A stretch of DNA of 64,000 nt, from assembly GCF_947623445.1 (NCBI RefSeq), contig NC_135246.1, positions 9,531,856 through 9,595,855 of the forward strand, read 5' to 3'. This document shows, in pieces, positions 24,279 to 37,667 of this stretch (position 1 is its first letter; each line of letters opens with the position of its first letter). Below the pieces are notes generated by a model, which did no database searches, was not told the origin of the DNA, and saw nothing but the letters and a program-made list of their open reading frames with translations. Origin of the DNA: Clavelina lepadiformis. Its lineage: Eukaryota > Chordata > Ascidiacea > Aplousobranchia > Clavelinidae. The translations under genes were made by a program, and so were the position numbers.

Positions 24279-27200
24279 ATGATAAGACTTTGCTGTTTCT
24301 TCTACATGTCCATCTTATTAGCAACAGAAATACATACACAGTTTATACCAAGAAGGTCCACGCGACTTTGTGAATGTAAGTGTTTGTAGACTTGTTATTA
24401 ATGCAAACGCATTTGTTAACGTTACAACCTTCCTTTTATCTTATTTTTCTTGTGCACTGCAGCTCTTGAACATGTAGAGATTGTCGGTTTTCACTCATAT
24501 CCAAATGTCACAGTTGAAGACATAAGTGGAGACCTGGACGTTAAACTAACCACAACCGTTATATGGAATTTCACAATTCCAGAAGGTTTTTGAATATTTT
24601 ATATGCTATTTTTGTTTATAAATGAATAATTATGACTGGTTTCTGTCTGACACCAAGCGCTTTTATAACCGATTCTATAATGATAAGTGTGAAATTGGCA
24701 TAAATTTAGCCTATGTGTAGTCCAGTACTTAGGTGGTTTACAAATATTACATTTAAAACGTTGGGTTTTATAAATGTGAAGGTATTGAATTAGACGGTAT
24801 CATTATTCACTTTCAAGAAAGTACAACAACTCACAGTGAACCGAGCTACGTTCCACTTTACATATGTAATACAGGGTAAGGAACGGAGAGTAACTTGAAT
24901 TATGATGTGTTTGTTTTGATATTTCATTTTGGTGCCTTTTTTGCAAACAGGTCGAATTATTATTGGGTAAACACAACTGACAACACGACATTGTGTACGA
25001 AAAACACCAATGAAATATGCGGTTCCCCACACTACACCTCAAATGATTTTAGCCTATGCTTGTATAACTACACGTCCCATGGAGGACCACCAAACTGTCG
25101 AGGAACTGGGAATTACTTTCTTAATGAACGCAAAGGCTTATCTATATTGCCGGTAAGTTCAAAGTCTCACTTGAGTATAAGCCGAATGGGGCAATAGAAC
25201 GTCGACTACAATACTCACCTCAAATGCGTTCGAGTGTAAAATACTGCATAACATAATTTTTTATCCCATATGAAAAATTTACAGTTTGAAATTTATCCTA
25301 TTCAGGATGTTCGGCAACTGACTTTTGCGGTCGATTTCCACAAGACATATTCTATTGACATTATTCCATACTACAGGTGGTAATTCATAGAAACAATTCT
25401 CGTTATTTGAACATTTCATTTAGAGCTTGTCAAAAGGTCATGCTGTCTAATAAAGAAACATATCTATATTTGAATATTTTGTTTTCACAGGGAATTTACT
25501 TCGAGACAAATTAATGTAATTAATTCGGTATTTGCAATAGATGATTGCCAATCCATTATTATGAATCACAATGCAAAAAGTTTTGCAGAGGCTACCGAAA
25601 CTTGCTGTGGTGAGTACAATCAATTAATCAATGTCTTTCTGTCTGTTTTTAATACTATAGGCCATAGGGTGTCGTCGGGAGATTCGCAAAATATCAGCAC
25701 CGAATTAACTAAATTTGATATCCTGAACTGAAAAAAAACGGAAATAGGCCTAACTAAACGAAAAATTAGCAAACTGTATATTACTAAAAAATAAAGGGAC
25801 GAATTGTATAATTTCAAACAATATTTTTCCCAGCGGAACAATCCTACACAAACTTTGAAGAAAAACGAAATGTTCCAAAAATAAATTCGAATTAATGCTT
25901 CCAACAGAAAAAAAGTAAACTGTAAAGAGATAACTACAATCTTGAAATATCCAAAGCAGATAACAAATAAGAGTAAAATAATAAAACATTACTTGCAGCT
26001 GCAAACTAGAAAATATCAAAAAAACTTTAGGTTGATTTAGTTTTTTAAAGTCCTTTACTTTGATATTATGTTGCGTATAGTTTAATTTTGGTAAAGTAGT
26101 CTTTGTTAATTTCAAGTTTGATTAATTATGTTTTGAATGTTTTCGTTTTTGTGAAATCTCTTTTGTTTGATTCTGTTTTGGTAGAGGCTATACCCTGTAT
26201 TGAATTTTCTAGCGCTCTGTATTTTCCTATTTGGAAAAGTCCATCTTATAAGTTTCCTAATCAACTGTGATTTGTTACTCTATTGTTTGAAAAATTTCAG
26301 TTTGTTTCTTTCATGTTGCGAATTTTCATATTTAAGTGCATTTATTGTCTACTGTAAAATGTAAACTAAAAGATCTTAATTACTGTAAACGTTTTTGTCT
26401 GAAGACAAATTTTATAGACAGCATGCATTTTTTTCTTCAGATTTTTAAATATATCTTATTGTTCCCCAAACATGCTATGAGTATTTTTTAAAAAAGCAGT
26501 TGTTATTTTTTTTAAAATAATTTTAACTTCCTTCAACAGAAATGGGCGTCCGACATCACTTGCCAAGGAATGTAACTTTCAGCAACATTTCTGTTGACCT
26601 CGTCACTCTAAGCGTTAACGTAACTGCCAGATGGTTGCCTCCTATCACTCAGAACGGGTTGATGGGATTTGACGTTTTTCCATTCGGAGATTTTTTAGGA
26701 AAGAGCACGGTTAGATTGAGCTTCTTGTGGCTTTTAACTTTTAAGTTTTAGAGTTGCAATACGCCGTAGCTCTGGCTGTCAGTGCGTTGTTACAGTATAT
26801 GCCTAATTGTTAAGGAAAAAGTATTTGAAATTTATTCAGGAACCGATTAGTTTTTTGCTTAGTCCCGAAGAAACGGCGAAGCTAGCGAGTTGCGACAACA
26901 CCACTGAATACTATGAAGCAGTCTTGTTTGGCCTGATTGCGGGAACCACATATAATGTACAAATCACCAGCGAATATTCAGGCGAACTTGATAAGGAATT
27001 TGGATGTTCATTCGGGCAATGTCGCAAAACTACAGTGTTTCCCGTACCAGGTTAGTAATGATTTATTTTTTAATTTTATTTATTTTTTATTTATTTATTT
27101 ATATCGTTTTATTTTGTTATTAGGTTTATACATTTTTTCCAATATTTAATTTATTTATCCAATACTGTTTAGGTTTACTATAGCCTATATCCTTCCTTGA

Positions 27201-30200
27201 ATGTTATTACAATGTTTCATTGCTGGGTAGAGAACCAATATAATAATTTCAATCATATTGTTTGTGTTAGAGGAAGGCTATACGAATTGTAGTCATGACG
27301 CCCACCTGTATTAAGTTAAGTTACCGAATAATCTTTATGCAAGACGCCATGTAAAGTGCTATATTTCTTTAGAAATCGACATTTGCGAAAGCAACTACTC
27401 TTACTGCGATGTCAATGCAGATTGCATTCCGTTTCAATTAGATTCGCTGAATGCAACTTGCAACTGTAGGGAGGGGTACGAGGGAAATGGAGTGGTAAAC
27501 CCTCAAAGTACGTGAAAACGATTGAATATTTTGTCCTATTTTATGGTAGCCTGACGTTAAAACAAACATCTTTATTTCATTAAATAACTAACCTAAGCAA
27601 ATGCTTTCTCTAGTAATTTTGGGAAATGGGTGCCAGGACATTAACAATTGTTCCAGTGAACTCAGTCCATGTCACCCTTCGGCCGTATGTACTGATTTGG
27701 CGGCTCCTTTAATTGGAGCAAATTGCTCTTGCATGAGCGGTTTCTACGGTGACGGGTAAGGCATTGCGCACGGTTATTTGCAATCTCGAATCATTATTAA
27801 GCTAAACAAACCGTATAAACGAATCATTTTACAGGTTGAAAGAGGGATCAGGTTGCCAAAGCAGCTCCACTATAGCATTAGCGGTTTCCATTCCGATCGT
27901 AATAGTGCTTGCGATCATCGTAGCCTACACGACATGGCGTGTGTGGCGTTGCCGAGAGCAAGAAAGGGATCTGCAGTGGGAAGCATTTGTTGCCAGCAAA
28001 GGACTGATAAACTACCAAGCTATGGGCGACGGTATCGCAAACACGCCAGGCTCGGTAAGTGCAGTGTTTTTGCAAAATCTGAAAATATTTACTCTACAAA
28101 AATTGAGCAGGACAAATTGTTCTAATTTACGCTGAATAATCTAAGGGTTGTGTGGTAATAGTACATCATCAATACTTATCTAGGAGATTTGCGCACCTAC
28201 ATTCGGCGAAAAATGGGAGTTGGATAGGGACCACATCAAGATAGGCAATATTTTAGGTCGGGGGAACTACGGAGTGGTGTATGAAGCCATGTACCATCAG
28301 CACAATGAGAGCATGCAAGAAGTAAAAGAAGTACCTGTCGCCGTGAAAATGGTAAAAGGTGAGGAATGTTTACCTTTTTTTGCAGAGTTCCTGGCACTAT
28401 ACTTCTCGATTGTCAAAGGTCTTCTGTTTTATTTCACCAATTCACAATTGCCAATGGAACTTTCAAAACTATGAACAAAACCGTATCGCTTTGTCTTTAA
28501 CAGAGGGATCTGACGAAGATAAACACATCGCCGAGTTTTTGGCCGAAATAAGCTTCATGTTAAACGTCGGAGATCATCCGAACGTGCTAAAAGTGATAGG
28601 ATGCTGCACGACCCAGAAACCAGTCATTCTTGTCACGGATTTGCTCAAATATGGAGACTTGTTGCATTTTCTTTGGGATGCAAGGGAGGTGAGAAAATAA
28701 AATAACGGATTTCCTTTTAGTTTTAGATAGTTCTCCTTAAGTAGAAAAATTCGAGAACAATGGCAAAAATCAACTGAAGACTAAAATGAAATTCTTAAAG
28801 ATTTTAATCAAATGGATGAAAAATACCTAGATATGCTGTCATTGAAGTATTGCGCCTATAAGAAATTTCAGTATTAATTTTCACTTTGAGTGTATTATTT
28901 GTCTGAGTTCTATAGATGTTTAATTCGAACTTTTCTATGCTGTTGTGTTTATTTCTTTCTTTGATTTTTAAGGGAACACGGTTTCGGACGCTGCATATAA
29001 CTCATACCCTATATTATTATTGCATGTCTTATATTTTACTTATAGCCATCTAAGTGCTTGGTTGATCCTATTTATCACATCACCGAAAAGACTTTGTATC
29101 AAATGGCCCGGCAAATCGCCTGTGGAATGGATTATTTGACAAAGACTCGTATTATTCACGGTGATATTGCTGCGAGAAATATTTTAGTTGGAGAAGACCT
29201 CATTTGCAAAATCTCCGACTTTGGCTTGGCTAACGACGTATACAGGTATTTTTGTAGGTATTCATTTTAAAGTTTAGTGAACAAATTAAGAACTAGTCCG
29301 ATAGGTTACACCATTATGCAAATTAAACACTAATAAGCCAGAAGAACACAAATTCGTTACTTTTATGGTAATAAGACTAAAAATTCATCAAAATTAAAAT
29401 TAAGTATTTGTGCAAAGACATTTTGAATTTTTCCCCAACATTTCAATGTCCAGTTTAACATGGTAAACTTATAATTTTGTCGTTTAACAGATACGGTGTG
29501 ATTCAAGGCCAATCTGAACGTTGTGTTCCATTTAAGTGGATTAGCCCGGAACGTATGATGGCAGGGAAAGTCCCTATTACGAGCAAGAGTGATGTGTGAG
29601 TACCAAGTAGTTCGTCTACGTGCACGTTTCGAATAATCAAAATTGCTGCTCACAGTTTCACAAAGTCACGTTTTCCAAAGTTATACGGTATGATATAAGG
29701 ACTTATAGATCTCACTAGTGCACAAGCACAAATTAGAGAAACCGTAAGGCAAGATCTAAATGGGCGCTTTCCCGGTAAATTATCATTACAGTAAGAACAG
29801 GTTTTTTTATACCCGGTTATTACTTTTTTTCAATGCCCTATTTAAGCTGTACACTTCAGCAGGATGCAGATAATTATGGGCGGTGTTCATAAATCGGAGC
29901 TGGGATACATTGGTCGACTTGTTCTGTATCGGTTAAGCGAGTCGCAGAGCCGCTATTTTTGCTTCTTTCAGTTAACCTATAAGCGGAAACTGTTGGCAGA
30001 TATCTGGCAACATACAGCATTTGGCAAAATCCAGAACGTATGACGAAACACGTAAATACAAAACCAACTTTTTGAAGTTGCCACAGTTGGAGGGCCACTT
30101 CACGTCATTTGCATTTTAGCTCAAAATAAGGATTATTCTTGTTTTAGTTGTTTCCTTTTCATGGTTTATTTGTTCTCAAAATTAAGATCCACTGACGACA

Positions 30201-31773
30201 TATTTAGATATTTTGTTGTTCTTAGGAAGAACTTCTCGCGAGTTTTATTTACATTGAAAACAATCAGAGCAAACCGTAGCTTAGTCGACGCGGGAAAATA
30301 CCCTTAATTAGCTGTTGGGCATTGCAAACCAAACACTGTTGTCTTTGATCAGAAACTGAGTACGCTTTGATTTTAACTAATACATGACCGCACAAAGGGA
30401 TTTAATCTTCATGTGCGTAGTATAAGGTCGTGGTAATCCACCTTGATCAAGATAAAAATGTTCTCAGACGAACGTGTTCAGCTAATTTTTCGTGATCGGT
30501 TGTTGACATAATAGTCATTGCTTTCAGCATTTGTTTGTCCGTTAAAGGTGGTATAAGCCGTCCGAGTTTTTGCCAAGCTCTGTGGTGCTGAATTCGTGAT
30601 CAACGGCCAGCCACTTTCGTTAACTTTCTGTCACGTTTACAAATTGTAAGGGCAATTACTAACCTGGTTTCAAATAATTGTTTTTGAGCAGTCGATGATA
30701 ATATTATTTATTTTACCGTCATGACGAATTGAACGCCTTGGGCAGGCTATTCTTTAGACGGCGATCTCTGTTGGGTTTTGCTCTCTTGCAGCATGCGCAT
30801 ATTGATTTGACTTGCTCGCAAAATTGCAAGTAGTTTAATATTTTGAGGGATATGCGTGTTTTGTTGTATGTTATTTACACCCATTGCAAAGTAAACGCTA
30901 CTAAGCTTATTTTATCTTCACGTTGTAAAAAAAATTCGAAAAATCAAATATTTGAAGTGAAAAACATTTTAAACGTTTTCCAATTTACATTCTTTTTTGT
31001 ACATTGCAGGTGGTCTTTTGGAAATTTAATGTACGAAATGGTAACACTCGGCTGTATGCCATATTCCAACCTTTCATCAGATGAGCTTTTAGATAAACTG
31101 AGATCAGGATACAGAATGAAGCAGCCGAGCACGTGCAGCAATGAGATGTAAGTATTTACCGTATTTTATTCTACTGAGCACTTAAGAGTTTAGACAACAA
31201 ACGTCTCTCTACGCTCAAAGGAAAAGGGCTATACAGTCTAATGCCTTCCACATGCACTATTATATAGTTCGTTATGTTAGTTGGAACCAACAGTCGATTT
31301 GTTGCAAAAGTTTGATTTTCTTTGTCCAAATAGGTTTTCGATCATGGCGAAATGTTGGGCCTGGAGACCCTCATCTCGTCCATCTTTCAGCAATCTCGTG
31401 TCGATGATTGACAAAGTGCTCGGACAGATCAAAGACGCCGATTATGTGAATCTCGCGGAAACAGTGGAAGAGCTTGACAAGCTGGTATGCTACCGTTTGC
31501 AGTGTTTGCTGTTTTAGTTTTTGTAAATATCAAAAAACTATACGCGAAAACATTTTGACCTGTCGCTTAACCATCCCATTCTTACAGGAATATGAAACTG
31601 ATATTCACACTCAAAAGGAGAAAGCGACAGATCACAAAACAGAAGAAACGTCAGACCTACCAGAAGGTCATATAAACCCAGGTTTCATTGAAAAAAACGG
31701 ACATATAAATGCTTTAAATGGGGATCTGTCAAATGGCCGCAGCCCCGATATAATAGCAGAAAACGCTGTTTAA
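24279..31773 (+). CDS. Receptor tyrosine kinase with two FN3-like domains and two EGF domains
   Basis: Eighteen exons join in frame to 907 residues: 24279-24375, 24463-24585, 24782-24875, 24951-25152, 25306-25376, 25491-25609, 26540-26709, 26840-27050, 27373-27507, 27614-27755, 27835-28054, 28184-28358, 28504-28688, 29046-29245, 29491-29595, 31010-31147, 31334-31484, 31588-31773. In order: signal peptide (1 to about 22); FN3-like domain split by a cysteine-rich exon (33-195; exon 4 = 105-172); second FN3-like domain (235-362, RWLPP and AGTTYNVQI); two EGF domains (363-454); membrane segment (467-489); kinase (about 546-830). Kinase motifs: [11 protein letters not shown], Lys583, Glu601, HGDIAARN (686-693), DFG (706-708), SPE (733-735). 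The kinase part resembles the FGFR/RET group ([16 protein letters not shown]). The catalytic loop has Gly where HRD kinases have Arg. The tail holds NPGF. Extracellular ligand and orthologue are unknown to me. Gene A lies head-to-head with it, gene B tail-to-tail. Confidence 0.93.
28184..31484 (+). other. Kinase domain exons of the receptor
   Basis: Exons 12-17. Nucleotide-binding loop at about residues 553-562, beta-3 Lys583 in VAVKM, helix-C Glu601, catalytic Asp688, Asn693, DFG Asp706, activation-loop Tyr714 and Tyr716 (DVYRYG), and the C-lobe [14 protein letters not shown]. Every residue needed for phosphotransfer is present; only the Arg of HRD is replaced by Gly687 (CAC GGT GAT at 29157-29165). 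Activity is therefore likely but regulation through the activation loop may differ from the usual RD kinases. Confidence 0.88.
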
Positions 31774-33490
31774 ATGATCTCCGATTTAAAAATCCAATGA
31801 AATGTTTCTTGTAATTTATTTAACGGCTTACATATGTTGACGAGATTACCGAAACATTGTAGGTTATTGCTTAAAGGGGCGGGGGCAGGGGTTGGTTATC
31901 ATAGAACATTTTTCACAAGCAAGAGTAGCCTATTAGAGTGTTTAAAAATTTTTAACAGATCCGGAGTTAATCAGGTTGTTTTTTGCTTTTGTTTTTACTT
32001 TTTCTTAACAGAGAAATTTATGGTTATTGTATACTTTTTACCTTGGTGCGCATTTGCAAATAAACTATGAAAAACGGACGCAATTCCAAGTGTAACGTAT
32101 AGATTTGACTGGTGGTCTGTGGTACAGTATATGAAAAACATATCTGACGTTAATCTGAGAGGTTATGTAACGAAACGAATAAGTTACTGTATATTTATAT
32201 AACGAATAACGATACTTTCCTGCAGACACTGAAAACCAGACAACTTGATAAATGCTTCGTATGAAGTAAAACCAGAGTTATTTTGTAGCATGTTTTAAAA
32301 AGAATTAGGCTCTATATCTTGCATACAGGAGGACATCGTCAGTCTTAAGCATATATATATAGACTCAACATGTTACATGAATGTTAAACAAGCTACAATC
32401 TCAATCTGGTTTTAGTCTACTTTCCGTTTTACCATAGCAAGTGCAAAACTGCCGTCCCAGTGGTAGGTGAACCCATTTTTTACGGTCTCCGTGAAAAAGC
32501 TTGAAACTCAGCCTACATTTTCATATCATATGAAAAATTCATTTACGTTGTACTGGAAACAACACAAGAATTGCAATTAAAGTGATATTATAAACAGAAA
32601 ACTGTTTTTTTTAAATATTTTGTAAGTTCGACAAAAACTGTACAGTTATATAAGGTATAATAAATCGTCTTTGGACTATCGAGTGGAGAATGATTATATT
32701 TCATGTACACTTTTTCTGGAAATGCGAAATCGTTATGCTTAAAAACAACTCTGCATAGGTGGTACTTATTAGCTTAGCTTTTTATTATTACCTTAAGCAG
32801 CTTAAATCGTTTTTTTTTAAAATCCTCTTCAATTTGTACCAATACGGTAACATGTCTTGATCGATTTTAATACTATTAAGATTGTTTATAAAAAAATTAT
32901 TTTAAACCTTATACATATTCAACATTCTTCAACTTTAACGCATAGCCTAATATTTCAAGCGGCCGGTAAGGCATATAGTAAAAACGTCGACATGTGGATA
33001 TATTGTTGTAAATCGTTGCAGCAGATGTTTGACATATACCGAGTTGTTTGTTTCAGCAATGTACACCAATGTATTGCATGTTTGTTCTCTTTTTACATGT
33101 GCATTTTCTGATGTATATATATGTTGCGTCTCAAGTTTAAGACAAACTGTCCACATTTAGCTGTTTCCCATTTTTGCACATGAACGTGGACCCATAACAT
33201 GCACAAAAAGGAAAAAGTACTTCTTGCATTCGGTCTATTCGATTTAAAATAATGCTTCTCCAAATTGCCAATAACCCTTATGTATTAGCGATTGAAACTG
33301 TCATATCAATAAACAAAAGCATACAGTAAATACATAGCAACGTTTCTCGCAGGAAATAAGTTTAACGAATTCAACAGCATGATTACAAGATAAAATGATT
33401 CCGCTTCATTCGAATGACATTTTTTTGAACTAATTTCAGGATAATTATGTCTAAAATAGCTAAAACTTTAAAGTGTCATTTAAGCAGAGT
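31774..33490. other. 3' side of the receptor kinase gene
   Basis: Holds the 3' untranslated region; an AATAAA at 32059-32064 is one possible polyadenylation signal. No other gene is supported. Confidence 0.4.
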
Positions 33491-33905
33491 CGTATAGCCA
33501 AGTTACTCGAGTCTTAACTCGAATGTCATTTGAAAGAAGTGAATCGCGTCTAGTCGAGTCATTTGACAAATAAGACTCTAGTTAAGTCATGTCAAGTCAA
33601 GTCAAGTCAAGTCAAGTCAAGTCAATTGATATTTGAAGGCAAACCATATAAAAAGGAAAAATATCGTTTCCTTCGACAAGAAACTTTCGAAAATTTTCTT
33701 CGTTTTGCTTTCCGTATGTGTTCTTGTCGACAAAAAATTCTTTTTAAGTTACACTTCAATCTGTTTGGAAGAAAGAATGAAAAAATGGTTTTACTCTTAT
33801 GCTGAAAACTAATTTACGAGACCCACCCGTTTTAACGTCAAGCCTTTGCGTCAAAGGACGCACCTCGCGTCAGTCAATCATTGACTCGAGTCGTTACAAC
33901 CCAGC
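33491..33905. mobile_element. Possible degenerate inverted-repeat element containing a pentanucleotide repeat
   Basis: GTTACTCGAGTC near the left and GACTCGAGTCGTTACAAC near the right are roughly inverted, as in some hAT-type elements. Borders and target duplication are not clear. Confidence 0.35.
33591..33625 (+). repeat. Seven tandem GTCAA units
   Basis: Seven uninterrupted copies of the five-base unit, preceded by GTTAAGTCAT, which looks like a diverged extension of the same array. Confidence 0.95.
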
Positions 33906-34365
33906 ATTCAGAATTATATGCTATTTCTTTACAACTGCGTACAGCATATTTTATACAAACATTGCAAGCGTTTTTTAATTTATTGTCTATAACAGGCGAA
34001 TTTTCGTTTTCTGTATGTCTTGCTGAACCTTGACTTTAGGCTGGGTGGCCCTGTTTAATAGAGATTAGATTAACTCGGCGTGACGTAAGACTCATCCTTT
34101 AAATGATTTCTTTTAATTCAAGTGAGCATGGAGAAAACAACTTGATTGAACTCATTTACCACTCGAGTTAAATAAAGGAAACGTTGCAATCAGTAAATTA
34201 CGTCTTAACGCTTTACACATGGAAGTTGGGTATAATTGTTCTCAGTAGCGACTCTTTGCGTCTAAAGAACTGAAAAGCAAAAACAGAAATCTTGAAAAAA
34301 ATTTGTAAAATTTGAATATGAACAAGCTGATCTGCAAAATTTTGTGATCAAACTAGTCGGCAATT

Positions 34366-37300
34366 TTAAAAATGGATTTTTGAAAAATAGTTTTTTCTTT
34401 TATGAACTCGGTGACTGAATTTCCAGGCCAAACCAATTAACAATATAATTACAATTATGGAAACTGGCACTGCAATTTTTATTGCCAAATTTGAATTATA
34501 TGCAAAACATCCACTTCCATTTTCATACCTAAACAAATACAAGCATAAGAGTAACTGTAAATAACTGTTATAATGTATATACAGATAAACACGGATTATG
34601 CGCAGAAACCACAATATAGTACCCATCGCCATGAAAACCAGGTAAACAGCGACACCAGCTTCCACTTTCTGGTGCTGGTTTATCCACGCATAAAGCAGAC
34701 TTTGAACAACTGTGCGGAGGATGCTCGCATAAACTGATCTCCCGACAACCATTACCAAGTTCGTCTATAAAAGTTTTTATAAATTGTATAGTTGACGATG
34801 GCTAAACCATGTTAATCTCGGTATACTGTATATAATAACAAAGGCAGATTGGTAGAAAAGATGGTGTAGCACACTGAAGGTTATAACTTTTAATTGGCAA
34901 ACAAGAGCTTTTACAAGCTTAAGTCTGCTTCATTTCTATAGGTGTACCATAAGATGGCAAAAGTTTTTAAATTTCGAAGTTTTCCAAGCTCGTGTTTAAA
35001 AATAAAGCTATAACCTTTAGGTTACAGAATGCTATCAACAATACTCTTTTTCTATTATAAAATTTTACAAAATGGATTTTTAAATGTTTGCGTTGAATAC
35101 TTGGCGTTTCCATTGTTACTTGTGCAATTCAATTTGTGACTTTGTGATCATTGTGTTTATGTTGTTTTTTGATGTAATAGGAAAGGAACCAATTTCATCA
35201 TCAAATAAGTTACTTGTAATTTTGTAAGTAATAAAATTTCTTTGATTAAAAAAAATCATTCCGTTCATTCTTGCAGACATTTTAAAATTCTTCCAATGTT
35301 TGGTTATGTTCATGCATTAATTTATAAATTTATTCATAAACCTGCTGTGGGATTTACGCCATTTCCACTGAAACCTAGATTGCATGTGCAGGATGCATTT
35401 AGGGTCATTGCTCCTGAAGGATCTTCCGTAATGCAACTGGCATTTTCATCGCAATACCCAACATCACAAGGGTTTACTTCTAAAATTCAATTACGCGGTT
35501 TGTTGTAAAAGATACGGCTGATTTATTTATCAGAATTTTCTTTATGTCATATATGAGAGTTATGCCTTTCCTAATGCTTACTTGGAACTTTTATTTGAAA
35601 GTAAGTATGACACGATCCATCATCGCAGCTAAACTCTTCTGCTCCAACGTCATCATATAGTGAATATATAATTAGGCGAAATGTGTGGCCAGGTAGCAAG
35701 CCATGTGCAGTTGTGCGGTAAAGATACGTCAAATTATCGCAGTGAGCAACAGACTGATTTTGCAAATTGTTCAAAAGCCTTTCTACAGGCTAAGGGAGAA
35801 AAAGAAGACAAAAATTAAAAAATGCAAAGAAAGCAATTGTCTCATTTTACCCCGCAAAACCTACCGTAAATGATACTTGAGTTATATCGTTCTGAGGTCG
35901 AGCAGGATGCAAGTTTTCAGCTAACGCTAATAAACGAAATGTTTTAAGCCCTTGCTGAGATACTGGCGGTAGCCACTGGAGTGTAGCGCTGACTGAATTT
36001 CGTCCGAAATCCGGAATTATATTTAAGATGGTTACATTTCTTGCTCTAACGTGTGAAACACCCAGATCTATTTACAACAAACTTCAAATCAGTAAAAACG
36101 TCAGGAATATTACAAGCGTAGTGTGGAATCATTTTTATTCTTTAAAAAATTACCGCAGCATATTTCAGTAGCTTCCAAGTTGCTCATGTTAAACAATAAC
36201 AACAACGTTTCGATGCATTCCGCTTTCGAGGTTATGATTTGTGGATAACTTGGTGGCACAGAAACAAATTGCCTATATCAACACAGGTAAATTTATCGGT
36301 TACATAAAAGTTTAAAAGCAGCAAAAAATTAACTACAAGGCAATAAAGAAATTTTCCTTAATACTATGAAGCTGACCTGTAATAAGGTAGGAGAGTTATT
36401 GCATATACTTCACGAAACTCAACATCAAAGGATAGCCTTCTAGTTTCCTATAACCAAACAGTAATGGGTTTAAAGTTATGATCACCGTGATTGTTTTTAA
36501 AAGTTAACGATCTTAAACTTGACGGTGACTAGATATCTGAAACTTACCGGTTTGACGGAAATGAATCCTCGTTCTTGTGTCCAAAAATCTACACCTTTGC
36601 AATAAGGTTCTCTTCCGCCGTACAAAAGAGTGCAATTGTCAAACGAACACAAGCAGCTAACTTGAGAGCTGTTCGTTGTTGCTGTATTGTTAGCGACTAA
36701 GCCTCCGTTGTTCACACAATCGAATTGATTTGACGTTGTAAGCCAAACAGCACCGTGACTGAAAAACGAATTTGGCTTGAAAAAATTTTGTTGTTTGTCT
36801 TGTATTTCTGAGCAAGTTATACCTTGGGAAAGCTATTTAAGTCCAAGTGCTACTGTGGTTTGGATGAACAAGACTTCATATAAGTAAACAGTCATAGTTT
36901 TAAAGCATATATATTAATAATGGTATGTATTTGACTAAATTATACTTTTTAGCCTGCAAAAGATCGTACACAGGCATCACTTACTGTGGTTTGTCAAATG
37001 CTTCGATGGGTATAAGCGAAGAAGCGGATATTTGATCAGATGAAACAACGTGAATTAAAAATCCGTCAAAGTGCATGTCTGAATATATATACAAAACGAT
37101 GCGTTTTGCAAATACACTATAATATAATGTTTTTTGTTTATGGCATGACTGCAATCATGCAAAATCTTTTAACACTAAATCTTAAACGAAATTTGTTTCT
37201 CGTCTTCGAGAAGACAAAAGTATTTTGCTGTATAATTATATAACCGTTTGGCTTCAAGATCTTCCATGAAATGACTAGCTGTAACTTGGCGCCAGTGCGA

Positions 37301-37667
37301 GGGATGTGCGTTTGATATTGATAAGTAATGTTGTGAATTTCAACAGCAGTAATTTCTCCTACAAAAATAGTTTAAAAAACCTATTATATACTCTAAACCA
37401 AAAAGGTTTTAAATTCATTGATATGAGGAAAAGTCCATGCCGTTGTAGGCTACTATTTTTAACAGTAAAAACCACAGTCGCAAGCAGAAAACAACTTATG
37501 TAAAGAAAAAATAACATATTGTAGAGATTTCGAAGCATCCTAGAACTATCATTTTCTATAGCACTGTTTCACATACCGTTTTTGCAAATCCGAAAGCTCT
37601 CTGTCAAATATCCTGGGAATAAAAGAGACATGACACATAAACAAAACAGAATATTTGCCATTTTCAT
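34366..37667 (-). CDS. Gene B: kinase-less transmembrane paralogue of the receptor kinase
   Basis: Eleven exons join in frame to 517 residues: 37667-37577, 37358-37245, 37078-36985, 36758-36548, 36447-36377, 36272-36154, 36067-35865, 35789-35582, 35479-35342, 34764-34623, 34528-34366. Exon 1 is a signal peptide (MKMANILFCLCVMSLLFPGY). Then come the split FN3-like domain with cysteine-rich exon 4 (100-170), a second FN3-like domain (234-370, LQWLPPV), and two EGF domains (371-463, each with six Cys). A membrane segment follows (about 478-499, with IAVPVSIIVIILLIGLAW) and a basic tail of 18 residues ending SKIHF and TAA at 34366-34368. The order and phases equal exons 1-11 of the receptor kinase; exons 3, 5, 6 and 10 have identical lengths (94, 71, 119, 142). 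It lacks any kinase and should not signal by itself; it could bind the same ligand or pair with the receptor (inference). Confidence 0.88.

Noticed and set aside
25750..26115. 121-codon minus-strand frame in intron 6 of the receptor kinase
   Set aside because: Low-complexity, Phe/Leu-rich translation of AT-rich intron with no homology; it lies within a gene on the other strand.
33591..33625. Tandem GTCAA array considered as a CRISPR or regulatory array
   Set aside because: It is a plain five-base microsatellite with no spacers; CRISPR arrays do not occur in animal nuclear genomes.
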